A DNA stretch of 64,000 nucleotides from Chitinophagales bacterium (GTDB lineage Bacteria > Bacteroidota > Bacteroidia > Chitinophagales > CAIOSU01), in NCBI GenBank assembly GCA_026003335.1, contig BPHB01000001.1, positions 570,591-634,590 of the forward strand. Direction: 5' to 3'. Each line of letters starts with the position of its first letter. The first letter of the stretch is position 1. Positions 53,875 to 63,163 of the stretch are shown here, in pieces. The notes beneath the pieces were generated by a model. That model did not search any database. It saw only the letters and a program-made list of their open reading frames with translations, and had not been told where the DNA came from. A program made the translations under genes and the position numbers.

Positions 53875-55209
53875 ATGTTTGAAAATCTGACCGAGCGTCT
53901 TGAAGGTGCTTTTAAAACACTTAAAGGACAAAGCCGCATTACGGAAATCAACGTTGCCAGCTCTATAAAGGAAATACGCAGGGCACTGGTAGATGCGGAT
54001 GTCAACTATAAGGTAGCCAAAGAGTTTACCGACAAGGTGAAAGAAAAGGCAATGGGTCAGAAGGTGCTCACGGCGGTGGCACCCGGTCAGCTCATGGTAA
54101 AAATCGTGCAGGACGAGCTGACCCAGCTCATGGGAGGCTCAACAGCCGATATCAACCTGTCGGGTAATCCTGTAGTTATCCTTATTTCCGGATTACAGGG
54201 TTCGGGGAAAACTACCTTCTCGGCAAAACTGGCTCATTATCTCAAAACCAAAAGGGGGAAAAATCCTCTTCTTGTTGCCTGTGACATATATCGCCCGGCA
54301 GCTATTGAGCAGCTAAAAGTGCTGGGTAATCAAATTCAGGTGGAAGTGTATGCCGAGGAAGACAATACCGATCCGGTGCAGATTGCCAGTAATGCCATAC
54401 AGCATGCACGTACACGCGGCTATCAGGCAGTTATCATTGATACGGCCGGTCGCCTGGCTATTGATGAACAAATGATGCAGGAGATTGAGCGCATCAAAAA
54501 AAGCCTCAAACCGCAGGAAACCCTTTTTGTAGTAGATGCCATGACCGGACAGGATGCCGTGAACACAGCACGTGTCTTTAACCAGCGCCTGGATTTTGAT
54601 GGTGTAGTGCTTACTAAACTGGATGGCGACACGCGAGGTGGAGCTGCGCTGTCTATAAAGTATGAAGTGCATAAGCCTATCAAATTTGTTGGCACCGGGG
54701 AAAAGATAGATGCCCTGGATGTATTTCATCCCGACCGTATGGCTCAGCGCATTTTGGGCATGGGTGATATCGTCTCCTTTGTTGAAAAAGCGCAAGAGCA
54801 ATATGATGCTAAACAAGCAGCCATCCTCCAGAAAAAAATCAGAAAAAATCAGTTTGATTTTGAAGATTTTCTTTCTCAGCTCAATCAGATCAGAAAAATG
54901 GGGAATATTAAAGACCTCATTGCCATGATCCCCGGTCTGAACAAAATGGCAAAAGATCTGGACATTGATGAGAAAGCCTTCAAAAAAATAGAAGCTATCA
55001 TTCTCTCTATGACCCCTCAGGAGCGCAGCAATCCGGAGCTCCTCAATGGTAACCGGAGAAAACGTATCGCCCTGGGTAGCGGCAACTCTATTCAGGATGT
55101 CAATAAGTTCATCAAACAATTTGACGAAATGCGCAAGATGATGAAAGCCATGAGCCGAATGGCACCTGCCGGACGTGCGGCAAAAAAGTTGCCGTTCACA
55201 GGAAAATAG
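53875..55209 (+). CDS. ffh: Signal recognition particle protein
   Basis: A 444-residue Ffh GTPase that binds signal sequences at the ribosome and delivers them to FtsY. The N-domain covers about 1-90. The G-domain has GLQGSGKTTFSAKLA (P-loop, near residue 105), DTAGRL near 190, and TKLDGDTRGGAALS near 247. The methionine-rich M-domain (about 330-444), with KMGNIKDLIAMIPG and the end MRKMMKAMSRMAPAG, binds SRP RNA and signal peptides. No SRP RNA gene was found in the window. Confidence 0.97.
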   Translation: MFENLTERLEGAFKTLKGQSRITEINVASSIKEIRRALVDADVNYKVAKEFTDKVKEKAMGQKVLTAVAPGQLMVKIVQDELTQLMGGSTADINLSGNPVVILISGLQGSGKTTFSAKLAHYLKTKRGKNPLLVACDIYRPAAIEQLKVLGNQIQVEVYAEEDNTDPVQIASNAIQHARTRGYQAVIIDTAGRLAIDEQMMQEIERIKKSLKPQETLFVVDAMTGQDAVNTARVFNQRLDFDGVVLTKLDGDTRGGAALSIKYEVHKPIKFVGTGEKIDALDVFHPDRMAQRILGMGDIVSFVEKAQEQYDAKQAAILQKKIRKNQFDFEDFLSQLNQIRKMGNIKDLIAMIPGLNKMAKDLDIDEKAFKKIEAIILSMTPQERSNPELLNGNRRKRIALGSGNSIQDVNKFIKQFDEMRKMMKAMSRMAPAGRAAKKLPFTGK

Positions 55210-55258
55210 TTTTAGTCCAATCCCATCTATTTATTATTTTCGATTATAACCTCTGCTT

Positions 55259-56524
55259 ATGAAACACCATATTATTGCCCTGAGCAGTGTAGTATTGTTT
55301 TTTCTGCCTGCCTGTAAAAAAGACAACTCTTCATCGGGTAAACGCTACTTCTTTACCCCTACCACCTATTCGGATGCCGATGTGCAGCAAGCCCTTATTG
55401 AAATGGAAAATGGTGACACAATTTACTTTCAAAGCGGAAACTACACCTTCACTTCCATGCTTTCTGTAGATGGCAAAAAGAATATTGTCATTACAGGAGA
55501 AGGACGAAATAACACCATCCTCTCTTTTGACGGTCAGCTCACGGGAGCACAAAGCATAATAGGCACAGGACTGACTTTTGCGCTGTTTAAAGATTTTACC
55601 ATCAAGGACCCCAATGGTGACGGCATCAAGATAAAAGATTCTGATGGAGTAACTTTTCTGCGTGTAGGAGTTACCCATACAAATCCGGTCGACTCCACCA
55701 ATGCAGGCTATGGTCTATATCCGGTAACATCAAAAAATATCCTGATAGATGATTGCTATGTAACGGGTGCTTCTGATGCCGGTATCTATGTTGGACAGTC
55801 AGAGCAGGTTATTGTCAGAAACTGCCTCGTAGAAGGCAACGTAGCGGGTATTGAAATTGAAAACTGTATTCAGGCAGATGTATACAATAATACTGCGCAG
55901 TTCAATACGGGGGGCATTCTCGTATTTGATCTTCCCAATGCGCCTGTGATACCCAATGGCAGCATCTGCCGCGTGTATAACAACACCATTCACAAAAATG
56001 ACCTCAAAAATTTCGCTCCTTCCGGCAACATCGTAGCCAATGTACCAGTAGGTACGGGCATTATGTTGCTGGCGGCAAAGAAAGTAGAAATCTTTAACAA
56101 CACAATTACCCAAAACAATATCATGGGCATTGGAATTGTTTCCTTCAGAACCTTGGAAACGCTGGATGCCTCGCTCAATGCTGGAAACACTGCCTATGTT
56201 AAATACTGTAAGGAAATTCATATTCATGATAACTCTATCATGCGGTCATCCGATTATCCAGCCGAACTGAATGCGATGGCAACCATAATCAAGGAAGTAA
56301 TTTTTGATTCACTGGAAGTGACCGACATTTTGTATGACGGCTTTGTGCATCCTGACTTTACCAGCGACCCCACAAAAGGCATTTGCATACAAAACAACGG
56401 CAGTGCTACCTTTGCCAACGTAGGGGTAGCCACACTGTTTCAAAACATGAGCACTGACCCCTCGCCCCATAATTGTTCTCAGCCGGCATTACCGGAAACC
56501 ACTGTATTTGCTCCGGCTATATAA
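55259..56524 (+). CDS. Parallel beta-helix lipoprotein (TIGR03805-like)
   Basis: A 421-residue lipoprotein with lipobox Cys19 (FFLPACKKD). The body is a right-handed parallel beta-helix of the pectate-lyase type, seen as repeated rungs such as NILIDDCYVTGASDAGIYVG, VIVRNCLVEGNVAGIEIENC and VEIFNNTITQNNIMGIGIV. It resembles the TIGR03805 family, which is usually encoded next to the diheme cytochrome family TIGR03806, as here. No catalytic residues of polysaccharide lyases were identified. It probably sits in the cell envelope. Its gene precedes the cytochrome gene by 11 bases. Confidence 0.82.
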   Translation: MKHHIIALSSVVLFFLPACKKDNSSSGKRYFFTPTTYSDADVQQALIEMENGDTIYFQSGNYTFTSMLSVDGKKNIVITGEGRNNTILSFDGQLTGAQSIIGTGLTFALFKDFTIKDPNGDGIKIKDSDGVTFLRVGVTHTNPVDSTNAGYGLYPVTSKNILIDDCYVTGASDAGIYVGQSEQVIVRNCLVEGNVAGIEIENCIQADVYNNTAQFNTGGILVFDLPNAPVIPNGSICRVYNNTIHKNDLKNFAPSGNIVANVPVGTGIMLLAAKKVEIFNNTITQNNIMGIGIVSFRTLETLDASLNAGNTAYVKYCKEIHIHDNSIMRSSDYPAELNAMATIIKEVIFDSLEVTDILYDGFVHPDFTSDPTKGICIQNNGSATFANVGVATLFQNMSTDPSPHNCSQPALPETTVFAPAI

Positions 56525-56535
56525 GCTTGTTAAAG

Positions 56536-57633
56536 ATGCTGACTCGGATTTTTACCCCTGCAGCAAAACCTTTGGGCACCGTCTTGGTCATTGCTGTGTT
56601 GCTGCAGGCCTGCACCAAAGATGATCAACTGCATCCGCTTGACAGGGTGGATGCCATGCCCTACGAAAAACTATCAGATTACGGACTTTTTAGCGGCCCA
56701 TTAAATCAGCTCCAGCCCGCCCCGGGAGTAATTCCCTACGATTTGAACACTCCCTTATTTTCCGACTATGCCGGCAAAGCACGCTTCATCTATATCCCCT
56801 CCGGAGGCAAAGCCACCTATCGGGAAAACGAAGTATTTGACTTTCCTCCCGGAACCATTCTGGTTAAAACCTTTTATTTTGATAATGACCAACGTGATCC
56901 TGAGGCAGGCCGAAAAATCTATGAAACACGTCTACTTATTCATAAAAAAACAGGGTGGGAAGCAGAAAACTATCTGTGGAATGAGAGCCAAACTGAAGCT
57001 TTTCATTATGTTGCAGGCAAAACCATCCCGGTGAGCTGGGTTCATACAGACGGTACGTTACGCACCACCATGTATCACATTCCCAATAAAAACGAATGCA
57101 AGGGTTGTCACAATAAAAACGATATGGTTGTACCTATAGGTCCTAAAGCCCGCAATATCAACAAAAATTACAACTATGCGGATGGCCCCAGAAATCAAAT
57201 TGAAGAATGGACCAGGCTGGGCCTGCTTACAGGCACGCCTCCCCTTGCTGATGTGCCCAAAGTGCCTGTTTGGAATGATGCCAGCTCAGGCTCATTAAAC
57301 GACAGGGCCCGCGCATATCTGGACGTGAATTGTGCCCACTGCCATACCGCCAATGGACCCGCAAACAGCTCTGGGTTGTTTCTGGATTACACCGAGCATA
57401 ATCCTACTGCCCTCGGCATCTGTAAACCACCCCTTGCTGCCGGTCAGGGCTCAGGAGGATTAAAATACAGCATTGTGCCTGGCAAGCCGGAAGCATCCAT
57501 CTTCATTTACAGAATGAACTCTACCCAACCGGATGTGGCAATGCCTGAACTTGGCCGCTCTTTGGTGCATGAGGAAGCCGTTCGTCTGATCAGCGACTGG
57601 ATTGCATCCTTGCCTCCTGCCGGGTGCGAATAA
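56536..57633 (+). CDS. Diheme c-type cytochrome (SO2930/TIGR03806-like)
   Basis: A 365-residue lipoprotein (lipobox Cys26, LLQACTKD) with two CxxCH heme sites: CKGCH at 188-192 and CAHCH at 266-270. A candidate distal methionine lies in the VAMPELG segment. The N-terminal half (PYEKLSDYGLF, GVIPYDLNTPLFSDYA, FPPGTILVKTFYF) is the distinctive domain of the SO2930/TIGR03806 family, whose role is unknown. Heme attachment would use the Ccm system encoded at 23144-25153. The gene follows the beta-helix lipoprotein by 11 bases, so the pair is an operon. The upstream frame to 56473 is discarded in favour of the lipoprotein start. Confidence 0.85.
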   Translation: MLTRIFTPAAKPLGTVLVIAVLLQACTKDDQLHPLDRVDAMPYEKLSDYGLFSGPLNQLQPAPGVIPYDLNTPLFSDYAGKARFIYIPSGGKATYRENEVFDFPPGTILVKTFYFDNDQRDPEAGRKIYETRLLIHKKTGWEAENYLWNESQTEAFHYVAGKTIPVSWVHTDGTLRTTMYHIPNKNECKGCHNKNDMVVPIGPKARNINKNYNYADGPRNQIEEWTRLGLLTGTPPLADVPKVPVWNDASSGSLNDRARAYLDVNCAHCHTANGPANSSGLFLDYTEHNPTALGICKPPLAAGQGSGGLKYSIVPGKPEASIFIYRMNSTQPDVAMPELGRSLVHEEAVRLISDWIASLPPAGCE

Positions 57634-57733
57634 AAGTCCACCCTGCGCGCTTATGCCCCTGCCCTCGCTGCTAAGCAGCCTGCAGGAAAATTATTGGGTT
57701 TTTGTATTTTTACCTGCCTTACCTGCCAATCTT

Positions 57734-60700
57734 ATGTTTCGCAGTGCTCTTCCAATTTACCTGATACTGATGGGAGTATATCTATTATTACCTCCACTTC
57801 GGGCACAAAACCTGGTGCTCAACCCCAGCTTTGAAACCATCAGCTCCTGCCCGCAAGGCCCCAGTCAGTTTTCCTTTGCCGTTAACTGGTCTGAACCATT
57901 TATCATCTCAACCACCGACACCTGTTCTACCACCGATCTCTATAATTCGTGTTCCTTCATTGGAATGGGTGTACCCAATAATATTCTGGGAAATGAGCCC
58001 GCCCGCACCGGAAACGGTTATGCGGGCATCATTACCTATGAAGGATTTGGGCTGATAGGTTGCGGCTCTTTGTTCGGAACAGGCTGGCGTGAATACGTCC
58101 AGGCTGAACTATCTTCTCCCATGACGGCAGGCCAGCAATATTGCATCAGTTTTCATGTCAGCCTGGCTGACAATGTTAAGTGGGCTACAGGAGACTTTGG
58201 GTTGTACCTCTCCCCCACCAAACTTGCCATCCCATGTACTTCAGTGGGCTCCTCATCTGCGTTACAGCCTCTTGGCTATAATCCTCAACTGCAATGGACG
58301 GGCGGTCCTATTACCAACCGTAACGGATGGACCAGGCTGCAGTGGTCATACACCGCTTTAGGTGGTGAACGTTATTTGGTTTTCGGAAACTTTAAAGGTG
58401 ATGCCAATACAACTTTTGTTTGTGTGGATTCGGCCGCCTTTAATCCCTATGCTTACTATTACATTGATGATGTAGAGGTAATTGCTACTACGGTATGTTG
58501 TCCTGTTATCACTATTCAAATCAGCAGCCAGAGCCCTGTTTCATGTTTTGGGGGCAGTGACGGCTCTGTAACCGTGAATGCCAGCGGAGGCGCAGCTCCT
58601 TACACCTTTACATGGTCAACCGGCACCACGGGCCCCACTCTCAGCGGGCGACCGGCCGGAAACTATAGCGTTACTGCAACAGATGCCGGTGGCTGCACCG
58701 TAGCACGTACCATCAATATAAGCCAACCAAATGCGCTCACCGTAAACGTCTCTTCCTCCTCCGGGGGCTGCGGCACATCGGCATCCGCTTCGCCTTCCGG
58801 GGGTACCGGCCCCTATTCCTATCTGTGGTCTACCGGAGCCACGCTGCCCGTGATAAGCAACCTGGCCACGGGCACCTATTCTGTAACCGTAACCGACAGC
58901 AAAGGCTGTACAGCTACCGGCTCCATCAGCGTTACACAAACCACCGGACTGGCGCTCAGCATTTCATCCACCCCATCTGCGTGCGGAGTATGCGATGGCA
59001 CAGCAACCATCACTCCTTCAGGAGGCACTCCTCCCTATACGTACCAATGGTCTGACGGGCAAACTACACAAACGGCCACGAACCTGTGCCCCGGAACGTA
59101 TACTGTTACGGTAACTGATAACGGTGGTGGCGGCAGCAGCACCGTGTTTTGGTCTGAAAACTTCAACAGTGGCGGTTCCGGATGGACGCTTAACCTAAAC
59201 GGCCCAGGACCCAACGATGCTAACGCCAATCAATGGGTCATTAACAACAACCGGAATGACTGTACCCAGTGTCCGCCTTCCGGCTCAGGAGGAAATTATC
59301 TGCATGTGACATGTAGCAGCGGAGTAGAGTGCTTTAGCAGTGCAGGCTCGTGCGTATATAGCGTTGGTGTACCGTTTTTCTCAAATGCAGCAACCGATAA
59401 ATTCGTGAGCTCTCCGATTATTTCCACAGTAGGAAAAACCAACATGACCCTGCGATTCTGGTATGTCAGTGATGGTGAAGTGGGCAGGGATTACGGGCTC
59501 GTGCGGCTCAGCAGTGATGGTGGCACCACATGGACAGACTTGCCCACACAATACGCTGGTGTTTCCGCGTGCACTCAGGCCACCATAGCCATTCCGGCAC
59601 AATATGAAAACATTCCCGCTTTCCGCATTGGTTTTCGCTGGATTAATGACAATAACACTAATGGCAACGATCCGCCTTTTCTCATAGATGACATTGAGCT
59701 GGAAGCTGCTTCGGTAAGTACCGCCTGCACAGCCACTGCTACCGTGAACATTAGCCCTGCTAATAGTCCGGCAATCACGCTCACCTCCAAAAGTGATGTG
59801 CGTTGTTTTGCAGGCAATGACGGAGCCGTTCAAATCAGCGTTTCCGGAGGCATTCCTCCCTATACATTTCAATGGGCACATGGAGCCGGCACTCAAAACC
59901 TTAGTGGCATTGGCGCAGGACATTATGCACTTACCGTGACAGACAATGCAGGTTGCACCGATACTTTCAGCATATGGATTCAGGAGCCTGATTCAGCCCT
60001 TACCGCTTCGGCAATCATTGCAGATGCCGGCTGTGAAGCAGCTAATGGCGCCATTAATCTCACTCCCGCTGGCGGCACTCCCCCTTATAGCTACCAGTGG
60101 TCAAATGGCAGCAATACCGAAGATCTGAGTAACCTTCCGGCAGGTAACTATACGGTCACAGTCACAGACAGCAAAGGATGCACTGTCAGTGCAGGCTATA
60201 CTGTGAACGCGCCGGGAGGCTTTTCGGTAACGCTTACGCCAGATTCCGCATCCTGCGTAGGCGCCATTGATGGCGCTGTTTATAGCTCCATCACCAATGG
60301 AAGTCCTCCTTTTAAATACTTGTGGAATACTGGTGACACAACTGCTGATCTCACGCAAGTGCAGGCTGGCTTGTATTCGCTCACCGTAACGGACGGGAAC
60401 CAATGTTCCTCAGTAGCTACGGTGATGGTGGGAGCACCCCAGCCAATGACTTTTACCGCAAGCATCACACAGGTCCTATGCAGCGATGATGCAGATGGTG
60501 GCATCAAACTCAACCCGATAGGAGGCATTCCCCCTTATACCGCCAACTGGAGCAATGCAGATACCGGTCTGAGTATCACCAATCTTACTCCAGGCATTTA
60601 CACAGCAACGGTCACCGATGCCAATGGTTGCACCAAGGATACAGCTATTTCTCTGGAGGCAGTCTCCCTTTATACGGTCAGCGCTACAGTAAGCCCTGCT

Positions 60701-61411
60701 TCCTGTGATAACTCCCCCAGTGGTAGTATTGAGTTACAAATTACAAACGCTACAACCGCTCCATACCACTACGTGTGGAATACGGGCGATACCCTTCCGG
60801 AATTGGTTAATCTTATGCCGGGGGTTTATAGTTTTACCGTTAGCGACTCCTTGCACTGCCTGCGCTCAGATACAGTCACTGTTCCAGTAGAAAACAATCT
60901 TCAGATAACAGCCACAATTACCGATGCCTCCTGCCCCGATGCTGCGGATGGAGCTATTGAGGCGACTGTGAGTGGTGGTAACGAGCCCTACATGTATTAT
61001 TGGAACACCGGAGACTCCACTGCATCCATTACTCAACTGACCCCGGATAGGTATTTACTTACTGTGACGGATGCCGACAACTGCCAGAAAAGAGACACCT
61101 TTGAAGTGCATGTTGACCTGACTCAGGCTGAGAAATGCGACACCCTGTGGATTTATGACGTTTTCTCTCCTAATGGAGATGGCGTAAATGATATCTGGTA
61201 CATAGATGGGTTGGACAAGTTCCCTGATGCCGAAGTGCAGATTTTTAACAGATGGGGTAACAAGGTCTTTGAAGCCCGTCCATACAAAAATGACTGGGAT
61301 GGACGCACGAAAGAAGGCAAAGAGTTACCCTCTGCCAGCTATTATTATATTCTCCGCCTGCATAATGCGGCAGGAAGCATACATTCCGGCAGTATTACCC
61401 TTATCCGATAA
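57734..61411 (+). CDS. Giant T9SS-secreted SprB-repeat protein with type B (CHU_C) end
   Basis: A 1225-residue secreted protein. The signal peptide ends at PPLRAQ (about residue 25). A beta-sandwich domain follows (about 26-255; LVLNPSFETISSCP, WREYVQAELSSPM, YYIDDVEV) of the kind found at the start of many Bacteroidota surface proteins. About three SprB repeats (256-460) come next, then an inserted beta domain (about 470-660; WSENFNSGGSGW to FLIDDIELEA). Six more repeats run to about 1131. The protein ends with the T9SS type B domain: DVFSPNGDGVNDIWYI, IFNRWGNKVFE, LPSASYYYIL. It is probably exported and held on the surface, with an adhesin or gliding-related role. The long upstream frame (from 57602) overlaps the cytochrome gene and is rejected. 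Confidence 0.85.
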   Translation: MFRSALPIYLILMGVYLLLPPLRAQNLVLNPSFETISSCPQGPSQFSFAVNWSEPFIISTTDTCSTTDLYNSCSFIGMGVPNNILGNEPARTGNGYAGIITYEGFGLIGCGSLFGTGWREYVQAELSSPMTAGQQYCISFHVSLADNVKWATGDFGLYLSPTKLAIPCTSVGSSSALQPLGYNPQLQWTGGPITNRNGWTRLQWSYTALGGERYLVFGNFKGDANTTFVCVDSAAFNPYAYYYIDDVEVIATTVCCPVITIQISSQSPVSCFGGSDGSVTVNASGGAAPYTFTWSTGTTGPTLSGRPAGNYSVTATDAGGCTVARTINISQPNALTVNVSSSSGGCGTSASASPSGGTGPYSYLWSTGATLPVISNLATGTYSVTVTDSKGCTATGSISVTQTTGLALSISSTPSACGVCDGTATITPSGGTPPYTYQWSDGQTTQTATNLCPGTYTVTVTDNGGGGSSTVFWSENFNSGGSGWTLNLNGPGPNDANANQWVINNNRNDCTQCPPSGSGGNYLHVTCSSGVECFSSAGSCVYSVGVPFFSNAATDKFVSSPIISTVGKTNMTLRFWYVSDGEVGRDYGLVRLSSDGGTTWTDLPTQYAGVSACTQATIAIPAQYENIPAFRIGFRWINDNNTNGNDPPFLIDDIELEAASVSTACTATATVNISPANSPAITLTSKSDVRCFAGNDGAVQISVSGGIPPYTFQWAHGAGTQNLSGIGAGHYALTVTDNAGCTDTFSIWIQEPDSALTASAIIADAGCEAANGAINLTPAGGTPPYSYQWSNGSNTEDLSNLPAGNYTVTVTDSKGCTVSAGYTVNAPGGFSVTLTPDSASCVGAIDGAVYSSITNGSPPFKYLWNTGDTTADLTQVQAGLYSLTVTDGNQCSSVATVMVGAPQPMTFTASITQVLCSDDADGGIKLNPIGGIPPYTANWSNADTGLSITNLTPGIYTATVTDANGCTKDTAISLEAVSLYTVSATVSPASCDNSPSGSIELQITNATTAPYHYVWNTGDTLPELVNLMPGVYSFTVSDSLHCLRSDTVTVPVENNLQITATITDASCPDAADGAIEATVSGGNEPYMYYWNTGDSTASITQLTPDRYLLTVTDADNCQKRDTFEVHVDLTQAEKCDTLWIYDVFSPNGDGVNDIWYIDGLDKFPDAEVQIFNRWGNKVFEARPYKNDWDGRTKEGKELPSASYYYILRLHNAAGSIHSGSITLIR
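58500..61125 (+). repeat. SprB-type repeats, interrupted by an inserted domain
   Basis: About nine diverged protein-level repeats with a GG-x-x-PY-x-x-x-W core and VTD ending. A non-repeat beta domain lies between about 59140 and 59710. The copies differ strongly at the DNA level. Confidence 0.75.
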
Positions 61412-61460
61412 CACCTGCAGCAAAGATTGTTTGAGATAGCCGGACAAAAGGCAAACAGAA

Positions 61461-62309
61461 TCAATCGGCTGCTGAAGAAGTAAGCGGCAATAAGGGAACA
61501 GCCCGCTCTATCTTCTCTTCGGAGCCACCGTGCTGAGCAGAGCCTGATGTAACGGGTTGCCGTCCGGTAACTTCATCAAACACTTCATCATAGCGCGGAT
61601 GCAGGGTCTTCATAAGCCGGTCCCACCAGTTAAAATAAAGGCTATAGTTACAATGAAAATATTTGTGATGCATATTATGATGGGTAGTAGAATTGTGCCA
61701 GAACATAAAGCTGCGCGTAAAACCCCTGGGGAAAAGCTCAAAACTCAGATGTCCGAAAACATTATAGGTAATTTGATACACTGCAAAAGCCAGCAAGGCA
61801 TACACATGAATGGGCATGAGAAAGACAATCAAAGGACCGATTAAGCCCTGTATGACAGCTTCAAAAGGATGAAATGCATATGCTGCCCACGGAGAAGGAT
61901 TGGTGGACCGGTGATGCACAAGGTGCACAAGCCTGAAAATTGCCGGATGATGCATTAAACGATGAGTCCAGTAGAAATACGTATCATGCAATAAAATAGC
62001 CAGCACAATACTCAGAAAAAAATATGGCCAACCATATGTATCAATATCTCTGTATAGCTGGCCATAGCCATTTTTAACCGCTATAAACACGGCAACCCCG
62101 ATAAGCGAAAAAATAGCTATGCTGCTCATGGAGTAGAGAAACTCTTTGATGATACGGCTGCGGGGCGGGAATTTCTTTTGAATAAAACGATGCAACAAGC
62201 GTCTGCGGAAGATTATCCAAAAAAGGGAAAACGTAGTGCCTGCAAAAATCAGGTAGCGGGCTGCTTCGCCTGCAAAATCCAGAATGAAATGCCGAACAAC
62301 TTCCTGCAT
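61461..62309 (-). CDS. Sterol-desaturase/fatty-acid-hydroxylase family membrane enzyme
   Basis: A 282-residue integral membrane di-iron enzyme. The three histidine clusters are present: HDTYFYWTHRLMHH near residue 108, HLVHHRSTNPSPW near 129, and THHNMHHKYFHCNYSLYFNWWDR near 211-232. Four to five hydrophobic segments frame them. Relatives hydroxylate or desaturate fatty acids, sterols, carotenoids or ether lipids. The substrate here is unknown. The last 30 residues are low in complexity. It is on the minus strand, ending 49 bases from the convergent SprB gene. Confidence 0.88.
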   Translation of the reverse strand: MQEVVRHFILDFAGEAARYLIFAGTTFSLFWIIFRRRLLHRFIQKKFPPRSRIIKEFLYSMSSIAIFSLIGVAVFIAVKNGYGQLYRDIDTYGWPYFFLSIVLAILLHDTYFYWTHRLMHHPAIFRLVHLVHHRSTNPSPWAAYAFHPFEAVIQGLIGPLIVFLMPIHVYALLAFAVYQITYNVFGHLSFELFPRGFTRSFMFWHNSTTHHNMHHKYFHCNYSLYFNWWDRLMKTLHPRYDEVFDEVTGRQPVTSGSAQHGGSEEKIERAVPLLPLTSSAAD

Positions 62310-62367
62310 ATTTTTCAGATGAGCTCTACAAATTTAATCATACGCTACAGGTATTGCATGCAAGAAC

Positions 62368-62571
62368 TTATTCTTTTACTGCATTGTCCGGAGGTGTAGT
62401 TGATGAGCGTGTTGTTTGTTGAATAAATCCATAGGGGCAATGCCGGCAACCACTCCTGCAGCAGAAGCCTCGTTTTCTGTGGTATTGAGCAGTAAACACC
62501 AACTTACCGTCAGGGTCAATATAATAGTCTTCCCCTTCCCGGAGGACATAGTCGGGCTTTGTTTTTTTCAT
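62368..62571 (-). CDS. DUF5522 small cysteine-rich protein
   Basis: A 67-residue protein with the motif YYIDPDGKLVFTAQYHRKRG followed by CCRSGCRHCPYGF. The spacing CC-x3-C-x2-CPY suggests a metal or cluster site and matches the small DUF5522 family as I know it; function is unknown. It follows the NYN gene by eight bases on the same strand, so the two are probably co-transcribed. The C-terminus (about 15 residues) is unstructured. The family name is given with moderate confidence. Confidence 0.75.
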   Translation of the reverse strand: MKKTKPDYVLREGEDYYIDPDGKLVFTAQYHRKRGFCCRSGCRHCPYGFIQQTTRSSTTPPDNAVKE

Positions 62572-62579
62572 GGCAGCAT

Positions 62580-63113
62580 TTATTTCCTGTTTTTCCTCTG
62601 CACGCCATACCGATCTGATCGCTGAGAAGATGCGGTATATTCAAAGCAATCTTCTTTGGTGATGGGATAAAAATGATCGGCTTCTTCAAGCAGGATAGCA
62701 GCTGTATTATTTTCCACAGCAGCTATTTCAACCCGTACCCCTTCAGACTTCAGGTGGCGCACCAACTCTACATAATCAGCGTCACCGGAAAAGATAATAA
62801 TGGTGTCCACCTTTTGAGCTATCTGGGTGGCCTTGATGGTTAGCGGAATATCAGCTGATTTATGACAAGGGATGACCGAACCATGATAATTGGCATGCAG
62901 GCGCTCCGCCAGTTTTGAGGATATGTTTGCCCCTTCTCTGAAGTAAATGAGCCGGTTAAGCCCCCGGTTGACCAGTACGCGGGGGATAATCGTGTCAAAA
63001 TTGAGCATCACATTGGTCTTGTTCAAAAGGCTGTGCAGACTGCGTTCAATATTATTGCCGTCAATCAAAATGGCCACTGATTGACTGATATTCACTTCAC
63101 GGGAAACGCTCAT
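62580..63113 (-). CDS. NYN/LabA-like domain protein
   Basis: A 177-residue protein of the NYN (PIN-like) fold, LabA/DUF88 group. The acidic metal-site residues are visible in VAILIDGNNIERSL (Asp18, near the start), ADIPLTIKATQIA near residue 87 and IIFSGDADYVELVRHL near residue 107. The layout fits a possible RNase. NYN proteins act in RNA processing in some bacteria; the target here is unknown. There is no signal peptide. It precedes the DUF5522 gene by eight bases and follows the serine hydrolase gene by about 50 bases. Confidence 0.85.
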   Translation of the reverse strand: MSVSREVNISQSVAILIDGNNIERSLHSLLNKTNVMLNFDTIIPRVLVNRGLNRLIYFREGANISSKLAERLHANYHGSVIPCHKSADIPLTIKATQIAQKVDTIIIFSGDADYVELVRHLKSEGVRVEIAAVENNTAAILLEEADHFYPITKEDCFEYTASSQRSDRYGVQRKNRK

Positions 63114-63163
63114 AACCTTTTTGAAAGGAAAGATAAGAAGGATATCCTTACAGGAGGAGTAGT

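Noticed and set aside
54313-55119. Open frame of 268 codons on the minus strand
   Set aside because: It lies entirely antisense to ffh, whose motifs are complete, and its translation shows no domain or plausible composition.
57602-57733. Upstream extension of the second giant protein
   Set aside because: It overlaps the cytochrome gene and would bury the clear signal peptide that begins at 57734.
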